DNA of 52,717 nt from Coleofasciculus sp. FACHB-T130 (GCF_014695375.1 NZ_JACJOG010000031.1:1-52717); one strand, 5' to 3'. Positions 1 through 8,098 are shown, counted from the first letter of the stretch. Translations and numbers: made by a program. The notes: a model not told the origin generated them from the sequence alone.

Positions 1-30
1 GTCATCCCGTAAGGCATAGCGACGTGTCAT
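1..30 (-). CDS. IS5-family-like transposase, N-terminal 10 codons only (runs off the window)
   Basis: Reading the minus strand from 30, an ATG opens the peptide MTRRYALRDD, which continues past the window edge. This resembles the usual start of IS5-family transposases, where a basic-Tyr-x-Leu segment is followed by Asp-Gln-Trp. An AGGAG ribosome site lies about six bases upstream on the same strand. Only ten codons are visible, so the family call is an inference from the start peptide and from its position beside another transposase. Confidence 0.5.
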   Translation of the reverse strand, partial: MTRRYALRDD

Positions 31-111
31 GATAGCACTCCTGTTGTGTGACTTAATAGAATCCAGTTATCGATTTTAAGCCCGTTGCAGACCTAATTGA
101 TGACACGCCCT
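1..111 (-). mobile_element. Probable end of an IS5-type insertion sequence
   Basis: The stretch between the truncated IS1634-type reading frame and the start of the IS5-like transposase looks like the 5' terminal region of an insertion sequence: about 80 bases of leader, a ribosome site, then the transposase start. The probable element boundary is near 105-111, where the minus strand reads GGGCGTGTCATCAATTAGG. This is where the older transposase frame changes to unrelated residues and stops. The exact terminus and any target duplication cannot be fixed because the other end is outside the window. Confidence 0.4.
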
Positions 112-1115
112 AGTTCATCGGCAGCAGCAAGCGCATCGGCAGAACACGCAAACCGTTTACGGCTCAACTTTTGCAGTTGGGCGTTCGCCTTTTTCTTTTG
201 CTCCGTCACCTGTTGACTCAAATGCTTCAAGTCTGATGCTTTGCGGGCTTCACTTTCAACCACCAACCAGCGTTGTTCAATTGCGCCAAATTCGCGCCTC
301 AGTGCAGCCACTCGATAACCCGATAGTTCGGTTGCCACCAATGCTGCTTCAGCAGTGTCCTGCAAGCATTCCTTGGCTTGGGTGAGGGTGGCAGGCACTC
401 GCGTCAACCAGCGCAACCCCGCTAACGCTTGCAGGTTCTCCTGGCTATAAAGGGCACTGTCTGCCACAAATAACGCATTGAAATCCAACTGGGCTTGGAA
501 GTGCCGCATCAATTGGGCAAACACCGCTTTGTCCGACTCATTGCCATCGCCTACTCGCAAATACAGGGGAATATCGCCGTCTCCACTACAGATCAAATCC
601 ACCACAAACTGTTTCAAGTCCGTTCGGTGGTCGCGCGAGTACCCGTAAGTAATCGCAATCGCCGCCGGCTCATCCGTCTGTGTCGCCCTCCCCTCGTATT
701 CGCCATCGACATGAAAGGAACTTGAATCGAGATGCACACTCGTCGTTGCTACTCCGAATCGCTGCGCCGCTTTGAGGGCGCTCTCAACAAATAGTTTGGT
801 CAATCCCACCTCAAACAACTCATCGAGAACTCGTCCCATGCGGTCATCGTTCAGGTGTTCTGCCCGAATCCCTTCCCCCAACAAATGCTCCGTTGCTTTG
901 CCCACGAAAAACTGCTCGAACAAATACAAAGGTGCGCTGACAAAGCCTAGTCCGTTGAGAATCATGGCTTTGACCGCTTGCCCGGGGCTAACCACCTGCA
1001 ACGGGTGTTGCTTAAGGCGCTGGTTGATTTGCTCAACCAAGCCCATCTCGTCGATGACCCCTGCCACAATCCCACTGTGGTCAATATCTTGTACTCTAAT
1101 CTCAGATGCACTCAT
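93..1115 (-). pseudogene. IS1634-type (DUF4277) transposase, C-terminally truncated
   Basis: The 340-residue frame has the N-terminal DUF4277-like region of IS1634-family transposases (GVIDEMGLVEQINQ near residue 20). It is followed by the first two catalytic acidic contexts of an RNase-H-fold transposase, VHLDSSSFHVDG near 127 and FVADSALYSQENL near 217. Full-length members are usually about 500 residues or more. This one ends soon after a Lys-rich segment, so the part with the third acidic residue is missing and the enzyme should be inactive. The last five codons (GRVIN, stop) appear to come from the inserted IS5-type element. A possible outer terminus lies near 1147-1165. Confidence 0.75.
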
Positions 1116-1431
1116 GCATCAAAAATACAATAACTCCATGCCAGAACCTGCGGAATATGGGATTGAATATTTGAAACGCAAAGGTACGCTAAGGAAAACG
1201 CAAAGTACGCGAAGTTAGATTGATTTCTCTGCGTATCTTTGTGTAAAAAGTAGATATTAGCGTTGAAGTTATATGCTTAATTTTTTCGCTAATTTAATAT
1301 CATCGAAGTTGGGAAAGGCAGGCATTGAGAAGATAGCGATTATAGTAAAATTTTACCCCTAGCTACGCTTACCGACTAGCAACGTTTAGGTGAGTTACCA
1401 GAATAGCATTGGCAAAAGATTGAGTTAATTT
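1116..1431. other. Spacer: IS left flank and leader of the histidine kinase gene
   Basis: No gene is seen. The first part probably holds the terminal region of the IS1634-type element. Around 1177-1250 there are loosely repeated motifs (ACGCAAAGGTACGC, ACGCAAAGTACGCG, then CTGCGTATCTTTGTGT), of the small-repeat kind common in cyanobacterial spacers. No clear promoter could be chosen. Confidence 0.4.
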
Positions 1432-2910
1432 ATGTTTCAAGCTACTCGTCGGCGATTAGCTATTTGGTACACGGCTGTTACAGCGGTACTGCTACTGCTA
1501 TTTGCTACTGGGGTTTATTTGTATGTCCGCAACACGCTGATTGAGCGCGTGGATGACACGCTCAATCATGTAGTGGAAGTGGTGCAGCGATCGCTCGTGA
1601 TTGAAACCGCCCCGAATGGCAGTTCATCCGTCAACGTCGAAGCCAGTTTTCGCAACGATGCAGAAGCCGCTGAAGACGACCACATCGACCTAGAGTGGTT
1701 TAGCCCCACAGGTGAATTACTCTGGTCAACTCTCTCCGAACCTTTAGATATTCCCATTCATCTCAACCGCACTGGTGAAACCGTGCCGGTCGTTCGGGCT
1801 TCCTGGCAAGGGATATTAGACTCGGAATTTTGGTCTTCGACCAGGGAGGCAACGAAGGACTCCAAGCTGCTTTTGCGACAGGTGACGCAACGAGTGCAAA
1901 TGGGGCGTCAGGTACTAGGATATCTGCGGGTCAGCCATCCTTGGTTTGAGGTTGCCAAACCGACTCGCTTGTTGATGGTTGATTTGATTTTTGGCACCGG
2001 ACTAATGTTGATTTCTGTGGCGACTAGCGGCTGGTGGCTTTCCGGTTTGGCGATGGAACCCGTGAGAGAGTCCTACCAACGGCTTAAACAATTCACCGCT
2101 GACGCCTCCCACGAACTGCGGAACCCGATTGCCATGATTCAAACGAATGTGCAGGTGGCGCTGGACGATCCCGACCTGATAGCGGCATCTGGGGCGGCAC
2201 CTATCCATTACCGACAACAGCTGAAGGTTGTAGAACGGCTAACCAGGCGTTTAGGGCGTTTGGTGGACGATCTGCTATTTCTGGCGCGGCAGGATAGTGG
2301 CATGAAACAACGCACTTGGGTTCAAGTTCACCTTGATGCCTTGTTGATGGAGGTGATTGAAGAACAACAGCTAGTCGCTGCGGAGAAAGGTGTCAAGCTA
2401 TCTCTCGATTTTGGATTGCCAATTTTAAATATGGGAATGATTGAGGAAGAAAATCTCCCCTCTCAAATCCCAAATCCCAAATTTGAAGAGGATGCCTTTG
2501 CTATTGAAGGTGACTGGGATCAGCTGGCGCGTCTCTTCACAAATCTGGTTAGTAACGCCCTGCAATACACTCCAGCAGGGGGTAAAGTTGATGTGACATT
2601 GCAATGGATCGATACCATGAATCGCCTCGCCACGAAACGCCACGGGATGCCCCATCTGCAAGTCAGAGTCAGCGACACTGGCATCGGCATTCCAGAGTCG
2701 GCACTGCCCCACATTTTCGACCGATTCTATCGAGTCGATCCAGCCAGAACTCATATCGCGGGAAATACAACGGTAACGGGATCTGGATTAGGGTTAGCGA
2801 TCGCGCAGGCAATTGTTGAAACTCACCAAGGTCATATCCAGATTGAAAGTATTCTCCATCAAGGTACAACCGTTACCGTCACTTTACCGGCAGCCACAGA
2901 AGAATATTAG
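1432..2910 (+). CDS. Membrane-bound sensor histidine kinase (orphan)
   Basis: Two-component sensor kinase of 492 residues. An N-terminal membrane helix (about 11-31) is followed by an extracytoplasmic sensing region to about 180 and a second helix (about 183-207). The HisKA segment FTADASHELRNP (about 221-232) contains the phospho-accepting His. The ATPase region shows the N box (LFTNLVSNALQYTP), a DTGIGIP G1 box and a GSGLGLAIAQ G2 box. The architecture resembles cyanobacterial RppB/NrsS-type kinases, but no response regulator gene adjoins it; IS remains lie upstream instead. Between HisKA and the ATPase core, residues about 327-350 are encoded by a stretch containing tandem AAATCCC heptamers, which looks like an in-frame repeat insertion. 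The ligand is unknown. Confidence 0.85.
   Translation: MFQATRRRLAIWYTAVTAVLLLLFATGVYLYVRNTLIERVDDTLNHVVEVVQRSLVIETAPNGSSSVNVEASFRNDAEAAEDDHIDLEWFSPTGELLWSTLSEPLDIPIHLNRTGETVPVVRASWQGILDSEFWSSTREATKDSKLLLRQVTQRVQMGRQVLGYLRVSHPWFEVAKPTRLLMVDLIFGTGLMLISVATSGWWLSGLAMEPVRESYQRLKQFTADASHELRNPIAMIQTNVQVALDDPDLIAASGAAPIHYRQQLKVVERLTRRLGRLVDDLLFLARQDSGMKQRTWVQVHLDALLMEVIEEQQLVAAEKGVKLSLDFGLPILNMGMIEEENLPSQIPNPKFEEDAFAIEGDWDQLARLFTNLVSNALQYTPAGGKVDVTLQWIDTMNRLATKRHGMPHLQVRVSDTGIGIPESALPHIFDRFYRVDPARTHIAGNTTVTGSGLGLAIAQAIVETHQGHIQIESILHQGTTVTVTLPAATEEY
2463..2484. repeat. Short tandem heptamer repeat inside the kinase coding sequence
   Basis: Tandem copies of AAATCCC occur in frame inside the histidine kinase gene and encode a low-complexity linker (SQIPNPKFEE). 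This type of 7-bp tandem repeat is normally intergenic in cyanobacteria. Confidence 0.5.
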
Positions 2911-3080
2911 CCAGGACAAATTCATTCATCTTTCATCCCCTTCCTCATCCTTCCGAAGACTCTACTTTAGAAATGCTTCCCCTGGCAGATGCAGGGATCA
3001 AGCTTGACCTACTAATTTCTTGAATAGCGGCTAAGGCAATTTAGCCAAATTTAGACCCAAAAGTGGTTTTAAAACTCTCT

Positions 3081-3110
3081 TTGAGTTTCAATTGCTCTAC
3101 TCGTTATATA
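3081..3110 (+). promoter_or_regulatory. Candidate sigma-70-type promoter for the DUF2267 gene
   Basis: TTGAGT (3081-3086) and TATATA (3105-3110) are separated by 18 bases and lie about 80 bases upstream of the ATG at 3189. This is pattern-based only. Confidence 0.35.
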
Positions 3111-3188
3111 CGAGTCCTTTCTTATGGAAAGTTTAGGGCAAAGCGCCGCGTTTACTAAATCCGACATTCAAAATATAAGGAGATTCTG

Positions 3189-4043
3189 ATGACAATACCC
3201 TTAAGAGAAGATGTTGCTTACATTTTACTCAAAAAAATTCACGAAGGTGACAGCGAACCGGGTAAGCATGAAGTAGCCTTCACGGCGGCAGACTTCGCTG
3301 GTAGACAAGTCACAGAAACCGACCTGATGGGGCACTTAGATTATTTAAATCAAAAGCAGTATATCGATGCTGAATTTACTGGCAATGCTTACGCTAATCA
3401 GGAAGATACCACGGATGTCGTTAATCCGAAAGAGTTCGACTTCCGCATTGCCAATTCCTACGATCCCTCTGATGGTTTAGCACCTCATCTAATTAAATTT
3501 AAAAGTGCCAGACTGACCGAAAAAGGGCAACGCCTGTTGGAAAAAATGGAGGAAAACCCGCCAGCAGCCCTTAAGGAAGGTCCTGTGGTTCCCATTGCCA
3601 CAAAAGATATGCCCTTCCTAGAGAAAGTGATGTTCAGGGGCGAACTGGAAGATATCTTTGATGCTAGAGATATCAGTGAGGTTGTGTTCCGTACCATGCG
3701 GGATATGATGACGAATGAAGCCGCCGATCGGGTGACTTCTGAACTGCATGAACCAGTAGAACCGACAGAAGATAAGGCGCTGCAAAACGAAATTGCTGAC
3801 TTGTGGCAGGATACCAATCCAATTGTCCATTTCCTTAGCCGGATTCGTCCTCCCCTGATCATTAAGGCTGATACTTTTCTATTCCGGATTCGCCAAGAAG
3901 CAGGTTTGCCGCAAGGGGTAGAACCAGAAATGGCAATTAAGGCTGTGTTCTCGGCGACAAAAGATGAATTGTCCGAAGAACGGATTCAGGAAATTGCTGG
4001 CTTCTTACCCGACAAAATTAGAGAACTCTGGGAGCAAGCCTAA
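3189..4043 (+). CDS. DUF2267 domain protein
   Basis: A soluble 284-residue protein with no signal peptide or membrane helix. The C-terminal half, from about residue 150, matches the DUF2267 pattern: a helical segment with DISEVVFRTMRDMM, then TNEAADRVTSEL, and near the end AIKAVFSATKDELSEE and LPDKIRELW. The N-terminal 110 residues form a separate acidic region with a winged-helix-like feel (VAYILLKKI, LMGHLDYLNQKQYIDAEF, ARLTEKGQRLLEKM), which could be a small DNA- or protein-binding module; that part is inference. An AAGGAG ribosome site sits seven bases before the ATG. The biochemical role of DUF2267 is not known. A promoter-like pair lies upstream and a hairpin follows the stop. Confidence 0.75.
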   Translation: MTIPLREDVAYILLKKIHEGDSEPGKHEVAFTAADFAGRQVTETDLMGHLDYLNQKQYIDAEFTGNAYANQEDTTDVVNPKEFDFRIANSYDPSDGLAPHLIKFKSARLTEKGQRLLEKMEENPPAALKEGPVVPIATKDMPFLEKVMFRGELEDIFDARDISEVVFRTMRDMMTNEAADRVTSELHEPVEPTEDKALQNEIADLWQDTNPIVHFLSRIRPPLIIKADTFLFRIRQEAGLPQGVEPEMAIKAVFSATKDELSEERIQEIAGFLPDKIRELWEQA

Positions 4044-4052
4044 CTTTTTGAA

Positions 4053-4095
4053 AAAGGCAAAAGTAAAAAGAGCAAATTCTTTACTTTCGCCTTTT
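4053..4095 (+). terminator. Hairpin after the DUF2267 gene
   Basis: A 15-base arm at 4053-4067 pairs with 4081-4095 with a single mismatch, just after the stop at 4043. The 3' arm ends in TTTT but no longer U-tract follows, so termination is plausible rather than clear. Confidence 0.4.
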
Positions 4096-4122
4096 ACTGA
4101 CTAGAATTTAAATCTTTTTTTG

Positions 4123-4158
4123 CTGCCCGACGAGTACCAAATTGCTGAAGTCGGGCAG
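4123..4158 (+). promoter_or_regulatory. Inverted repeat in the leader of the secreted repeat protein
   Basis: CTGCCCGAC (4123-4131) and GTCGGGCAG (4150-4158) are perfect 9-base arms around an 18-base loop, 42 bases upstream of the ATG at 4200. It could be an operator or a leader hairpin; nothing decides between them. Confidence 0.35.
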
Positions 4159-4199
4159 TATAAATGCTTTTAAAAAACTGAATTAAAGGAGAATCAATA

Positions 4200-5030
4200 A
4201 TGATTCACAAACATCAGCCAATCAAAAAAACATTAGCGTTAGCAGGCGCGATTTGTGGGAGTTTGCTCTTTGGCTTACCAGCGCTGGCTCAGATGAACTC
4301 GGCTCCAGGGGAGATCGACCAACCGCGCGATACTCGCGATCGCCTGATGCAACCCCCCGCTAGTGGAGAGGGCATGATGCAACCGCCTGCAAGTGGCGAT
4401 CGCATGATGCAACCACCTGCAAGTGGCGATCGCATGATGCAAAATAACTCCACTCCCAGCAATGTCAACCAATTGCAGAATAACGCTCAGGGTGCTTCGC
4501 CGCTAAATCCTTGTCCTAGCATTTTCTACGAATCTAGATACATTCAAGCGGGCATTCGTCCTCCCGCAGGTTGCCCAGCCGCTCCGCCACTCCAGCCAGG
4601 TTCCGCAACTGAGACAACATCCCCAGCGCCGCCAAGACCGGGCGCTGAGACGGCACCGCCGACACAACCGGGTGCTGTGATTCAAGCACCAGCCCCGGAA
4701 CAGCTACAATCTCCCGCTTCTAACGTTATGCCCATGAACGGGATGGTGAATGTCAGGCTGATCAACCAAACCGGCGATCCCATTACTTACCAGGTGCTGG
4801 GCGATACCAATCAGCGAAGACTACCGGGTAGAGATAATATTACGCTCCAAGGCTTGAAAACCCCTGTAAATCTGACCTTTCAACGTCCGAATGGGGCACT
4901 GTTGAGAGTCGTTCCCCAAACATCAGGCGAACAAGGAATGTTAGAGGTGGTTTTGGAAGAAACAACGGATCTCAGTGTTGACAAAAATGCTATGACTATT
5001 CAGGAAAACGGGAATGTCTTGCTGAACTAA
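4200..5030 (+). CDS. Secreted Pro-rich protein with decapeptide repeats
   Basis: A 276-residue protein with a clear Sec signal: a basic start (MIHKHQPIKK), a hydrophobic core (LALAGAICGSLLFGLPA) and an ALAQ cleavage context near residue 30. The mature part begins with about three and a half decapeptide repeats of the type MMQPPASGDR (about 49-81). A Pro/Ala-rich region follows with NPCPSIFYESRY and two Cys residues near 100 and 120. The last 100 residues look like a small beta-rich domain (VNVRLINQTGDPITYQVLGD). The likely location is periplasmic or cell surface. AAAGGAG lies eight bases before the ATG. No enzyme motif is visible and the family is not recognised. Confidence 0.7.
   Translation: MIHKHQPIKKTLALAGAICGSLLFGLPALAQMNSAPGEIDQPRDTRDRLMQPPASGEGMMQPPASGDRMMQPPASGDRMMQNNSTPSNVNQLQNNAQGASPLNPCPSIFYESRYIQAGIRPPAGCPAAPPLQPGSATETTSPAPPRPGAETAPPTQPGAVIQAPAPEQLQSPASNVMPMNGMVNVRLINQTGDPITYQVLGDTNQRRLPGRDNITLQGLKTPVNLTFQRPNGALLRVVPQTSGEQGMLEVVLEETTDLSVDKNAMTIQENGNVLLN
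4344..4440 (+). repeat. 30-bp coding tandem repeat with embedded HIP1 octamer
   Basis: Units start at 4344, 4374, 4404 and 4434 (period 30) and encode MMQPPASGDR-type decapeptides. Two units carry GCGATCGC across the Gly-Asp-Arg codons. Confidence 0.8.
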
Positions 5031-5053
5031 CTGTTTCCATCTTTCTGACCCGG

Positions 5054-5095
5054 AGCGTAGAGATGCAAAGCTTTGCATCCCTACGCTGGTTTTTT
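5054..5095 (+). terminator. Rho-independent terminator between convergent genes
   Basis: AGCGTAG (5054-5060) through GATGCAAAG pairs with CTTTGCATC and CTACGCT (5071-5087), with one mismatch, followed by TTTTTTT (5089-5095). It closes the plus-strand gene ending at 5030 and faces the minus-strand gene ending at 5108. The palindrome belongs to the GTAGAGAYG...CRTCTCTAC type seen elsewhere in this window. Confidence 0.75.
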
Positions 5096-5107
5096 GATTC
5101 AAACGCT

Positions 5108-6214
5108 TTATCTAATCCGAATTTGAGCCAAATTGTTGAGCAAAAGTGCTTCTTCCTGCTCATCCCCAAGGGTACGCGCCAAAGCGATCGCTCGTTGATA
5201 GAAAGTCCGTGCCGTTACTGGGTTGCCGCTGACCTGATAAAGTTGGGCAAATAACCTGAGCGATTCTAGTTCTTGCCGCAAATTTTGCGATTCCTGAGCC
5301 AAGGTTAAGCGGCGATCGAGCAGTTCAAAACCCTCCTGATACTGCCTAAGCTTGCTGTAGACGACCAGCAGACCATCAATCGCTCGATATTGAGTTGAGC
5401 GATCGCGTGTTTGCCGACCCAATCTCAGTGCCCCACGGTATGAAATCTGGGCATCCCGATATTGATTGAGTGCCAGATAAGCATCTCCCAAATTATTCAC
5501 TGTATTCGCCTCGCCCAGCGGGTCTTTCCCCCGACGCCGAAAAATCAAGGCTTCTTCGTAACGTTTAATCGCTTGCAAATAATCGCCGCTATTTGCCGCC
5601 GCCAATCCTAGATTACTTAGCGACAGTCCTTCCCCGGCTTGGCTGTTGATGCTTTGGGCAATTGCCAGTGCTTCAGAAAAGCTTGCTGAAGCCGCCTGCA
5701 CGGCACCTCGTTGCAGCAAAACGGTGCCGACGTTATTTAAGCCATAAATCTGCCCCTGGAAGTCTGGTTCGTCGCGGGCAACCGCCAACCGGCGTCGCAG
5801 GGCATCTTCCGCCTCAAAGTAGCGTCCCAAGCGGGCGTAAGTAAGACCTAGATAATCGTATGTCTGACCGATTGCCCGCCGATCGCCTATTTGTTGGTAA
5901 ATATCCAGTGCTTGTGTCCAGTAGGGAATTGCTTTTGCCAGGTTCCCTCTCTGTTCCTCCTGTGCGCCCAATCGCAGCAGTCGGTCAGCATCTTCCCTCG
6001 CATATCCTTGGGTGCCATTGTTCAAGGGGATACTGAGTTGTTGGTCAATACTAACGGCTTTGGCACTGCTCGGCAAGTAAAAAGTAAACAGTAAAAAGAT
6101 AAAAGAAACAGAAAAGAATCTCAATTTATTAGCATTGTTCTCTTTTATTTTTTGTGCCCTATTTTTGCCTAGTTTAGCGAATGCTGCAAACAACCACCCT
6201 CGCTCCTCATAACT
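5108..6214 (-). CDS. Exported or membrane-anchored TPR protein
   Basis: A tetratricopeptide-repeat protein. I prefer the ATG at 6214 (MSYEERGWLF) over the longer frame opening at 6250: it overlaps the upstream stop by only eight bases (ATGAGTTATGA), a normal translational-coupling arrangement. After about 35 residues a hydrophobic stretch (FFSVSFIFLLFTFYLPSSAKA) acts as a signal or anchor. At least six TPR-like units follow (for example AIPYWTQALDIYQQIGD, TVNNLGDAYLALNQY, LLLNNLAQIRIR), so the protein is almost all TPR and probably a periplasmic adaptor. It is coupled to the sigma-like gene upstream, so a regulatory or envelope role is possible, but the partner is unknown. Confidence 0.75.
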   Translation of the reverse strand, partial: SYEERGWLFAAFAKLGKNRAQKIKENNANKLRFFSVSFIFLLFTFYLPSSAKAVSIDQQLSIPLNNGTQGYAREDADRLLRLGAQEEQRGNLAKAIPYWTQALDIYQQIGDRRAIGQTYDYLGLTYARLGRYFEAEDALRRRLAVARDEPDFQGQIYGLNNVGTVLLQRGAVQAASASFSEALAIAQSINSQAGEGLSLSNLGLAAANSGDYLQAIKRYEEALIFRRRGKDPLGEANTVNNLGDAYLALNQYRDAQISYRGALRLGRQTRDRSTQYRAIDGLLVVYSKLRQYQEGFELLDRRLTLAQESQNLRQELESLRLFAQLYQVSGNPVTARTFYQRAIALARTLGDEQEEALLLNNLAQIRIR

Positions 6215-6878
6215 CATAGCTAATCGCTCCACTTGCCTCTTGCTTCTCACCTTTTTGTTGCTTAGCTGCTCCTACCAGATAAATTGTGCGAATATCCTCT
6301 GGTAAAGAAGCTTCTAACAGTTGATACCCTTCTTGGAGCTTGACTTGAACCTGTGCGGGAGAAATTGTTTCTCCCTCTGCCTGGAGATAAGCGGCAATCC
6401 GCGTATGACTCCAGTTAAAGGTCTGCGCCATCAGCACCATCAATCGCAGCATCGGCGGGAATCGCTCCAACGCTTGTTCGACATAACACCACAGGGGCGG
6501 GGAAGCCGCTTGTAGGTTGTAATGAATTGACTCCACGGGCGGCAATTCTGCCTGGTTGATACATACAGCAGTAATGTTGATCAGCCAGTTCTGGAACGTT
6601 AGCATCCCAGTCCCGCTAACATCGCGCAAATCCAGTCCGCCTAGCTCGAAGTAGATGTGCCGCCAGGTGAGGGCGAAGAGGTAGTCTGCTTGTACAGGCG
6701 ATCGCGCCAAATGCTGAATCAGGGTATAAACAATCGGACTATAGCGACTGAAAAGCGCTACGAAGAAGCGCCCCTGCTCCGGATGGCGCTGAAACAAAGT
6801 CAGTAATTCCTGATCGCTGTAATGAAACAGCGATTTGACAATCGGATGATTGCTTTCAGGGAAATGAGGAATTTGCAC
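6207..6878 (-). CDS. Sigma-70-like protein (ECF-like layout)
   Basis: A 223-residue protein. Residues about 20-75 (DQELLTLFQRHPEQGRFFVA, then YSPIVYTLIQHL and FALTWRHIYFEL) resemble sigma region 2. Residues about 140-195 (ERFPPMLRLMVLMAQTFNWS, then IAAYLQAEGETISPAQVQVK) resemble a region 4 helix-turn-helix. The middle is a poorly conserved linker. This matches divergent cyanobacterial proteins annotated as sigma-70 family, though key core-binding residues cannot be checked by eye. The gene is translationally coupled to the downstream TPR gene (8-base overlap). It could instead be a degenerate sigma-like regulator. Confidence 0.6.
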   Translation of the reverse strand: MQIPHFPESNHPIVKSLFHYSDQELLTLFQRHPEQGRFFVALFSRYSPIVYTLIQHLARSPVQADYLFALTWRHIYFELGGLDLRDVSGTGMLTFQNWLINITAVCINQAELPPVESIHYNLQAASPPLWCYVEQALERFPPMLRLMVLMAQTFNWSHTRIAAYLQAEGETISPAQVQVKLQEGYQLLEASLPEDIRTIYLVGAAKQQKGEKQEASGAISYEL

Positions 6879-7101
6879 GATTTTGAATCACTTACTGGAG
6901 TCATTCTATCCAGGAACGATCCCTAATATATCTAGTGTTTTCAGGAATGGAAATGATACTTGTATTTTTAGTCGGTGGGAAGAGTGCCAATCGCCCTTTA
7001 TTTTTTTAGCTGATGCGATCGCTTCAGTGCGATGGATTGAGTAGCGATCGCGCTCAACAAACTCGCATCCTTCTGATTATCTTTCTCATTTTGTAAAGGC
7101 A

Positions 7102-7134
7102 AGATACCCGACTTCATAGAGAAATCGGGTATCT
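7102..7134. repeat. Dispersed palindromic repeat, copy 1
   Basis: AGATACCCGACTTC is followed by a short loop and a near-complementary GAAATCGGGTATCT. The same palindrome with perfect 14-base arms occurs at 43013-43046. Confidence 0.75.
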
Positions 7135-7261
7135 GAAATCGTAGCGATCGCCTTGTCTCAGTATCGAGCTAGATGACTTGCTGCGTCAGTTTTATTAACT
7201 TCGGCAGACTTGCAGAGTATTTTAGAGACTCGTTTAAGCTTGATAGAATTAAATAGCGCTC

Positions 7262-7290
7262 TTGACTGGTTTACAGTCAAAGTGTTATGT
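7262..7290 (+). promoter_or_regulatory. Candidate promoter of the VOC-fold gene
   Basis: TTGACT (7262-7267), a 17-base gap and TTATGT (7285-7290) lie about 50 bases before the ATG. The -35 element is strong and the -10 moderate. The inner part also holds an inverted repeat (TTGACTG and CAGTCAA). Confidence 0.45.
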
Positions 7291-7339
7291 GCAACCGTAA
7301 GTTTAGTTTTCAATAGAGTTCTTCAAGCCTTGTAGGTTC

Positions 7340-7942
7340 ATGGTTCTAGCAGCAATTGATACGATTTCTCTTCTGCCTCAGCTCGTTCATTTAGGTGCTT
7401 TTTTCCCTGAATTACCTCTAGATGGTCTCTTGTCTACTCAAGGCATCATGGTGATGCTCTTGGCAGCCTACGCTGGTGCTATGTGGATGTTTCTCACCAG
7501 CGCCCCAAAAGTCCATACCGTCATGGTGTCCGATTTAGACACGGCGCGACAGTTTTATGAAGGCTTGTTAGATTTGCCAGTCGCAGAAGTGCCGCTGCAC
7601 TACTACTACAACTACGAGCAAACGTTGGGAGCTACTGCCATCGATCCGCTTTATCTCTCACCCACGTTGGGAGGAAGCACCGCTACCCAAAAGCTGAATG
7701 GTACGGAAGGTTTATGGTATCAGCTCAAGAAGAACACCCAACTGCACGTAATTTCTGGAGCCAGTTTGGGGAAGAAAAACCAGCAGCGCCACGTTTGTTT
7801 TGACCACGATTGCCTAGAGATGGTGCTGATGCGGGTGCAAATGCGGGGCGTCAAGCACAAAATTCGCCGCGACAAACCATTGAATTTTTTGGTAAAAGAT
7901 TTGGATGGTCGCGTGATTGAAATGGCAGAAGTATCGAATTAG
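7340..7942 (+). CDS. VOC-superfamily (glyoxalase-like) protein with N-terminal membrane helix
   Basis: A 200-residue protein. Residues about 30-53 form a hydrophobic helix (LLSTQGIMVMLLAAYAGAMW). From residue 57 a vicinal-oxygen-chelate fold begins (KVHTVMVSDLDTARQFYEGL), with the usual second half (HVCFDHDCLEMVLMRVQMRG, FLVKDLDGRVIEMAEV). His in VHTVMV, His in RHVCFD and Glu in VIEMAE sit where metal ligands are expected in this superfamily, so a metal-dependent lyase or dioxygenase role is possible. The substrate cannot be told. The gene stands alone with its own promoter-like sequence and a strong hairpin downstream. Confidence 0.75.
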   Translation: MVLAAIDTISLLPQLVHLGAFFPELPLDGLLSTQGIMVMLLAAYAGAMWMFLTSAPKVHTVMVSDLDTARQFYEGLLDLPVAEVPLHYYYNYEQTLGATAIDPLYLSPTLGGSTATQKLNGTEGLWYQLKKNTQLHVISGASLGKKNQQRHVCFDHDCLEMVLMRVQMRGVKHKIRRDKPLNFLVKDLDGRVIEMAEVSN

Positions 7943-7971
7943 CGATCTTGACCTTTCCTTAACTCCTCCCT

Positions 7972-8016
7972 ATTTCTCCCGAACCCTCCCCTTGTAGAGG
8001 AGGGTTCGGGAGAAAT
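7972..8016 (+). terminator. Long hairpin downstream of the VOC gene
   Basis: 18-base perfect arms at 7972-7989 and 7999-8016 (ATTTCTCCCGAACCCTCC and its complement) enclose a nine-base loop. It lies between convergent genes and probably stops transcription from both sides, although only TTTG follows. Confidence 0.6.
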
Positions 8017-8075
8017 GTTTGTTAGTGGGAAAGAACAGGAAGAAATTTTTGGATTTTTTGGTTCTTTTTAATTCT

Positions 8076-8098
8076 CCCCTTCCATAGTCGGGAAGGGG
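8076..8098 (-). terminator. Hairpin downstream of lysS
   Basis: CCCCTTCC (8076-8083) and GGAAGGGG (8091-8098) form an 8-base stem with a 7-base loop just past the lysS stop. There is no clear U-tract, so it is a weak candidate. Confidence 0.4.

Larger units (their letters stand above)
6879..7339. other. Divergent spacer with HIP1 sites, a repeat palindrome and a promoter
   Basis: This spacer separates the sigma-like gene (minus) from the VOC gene (plus). It holds several GCGATCGC-type octamers (around 7017, 7043 and 7143), the dispersed hairpin repeat at 7102-7134 and a promoter-like pair at 7262-7290. No coding frame of note is seen. Confidence 0.5.

Noticed and set aside
772-1218. 148-residue plus-strand frame opposite the IS1634 transposase
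   Set aside because: Antisense shadow of the transposase gene; composition rich in Ser/Thr/Arg with no motif.
4275-4472. Minus-strand frame with His/Trp-rich repeats
   Set aside because: It is the antisense image of the 30-bp repeat in the secreted protein gene.
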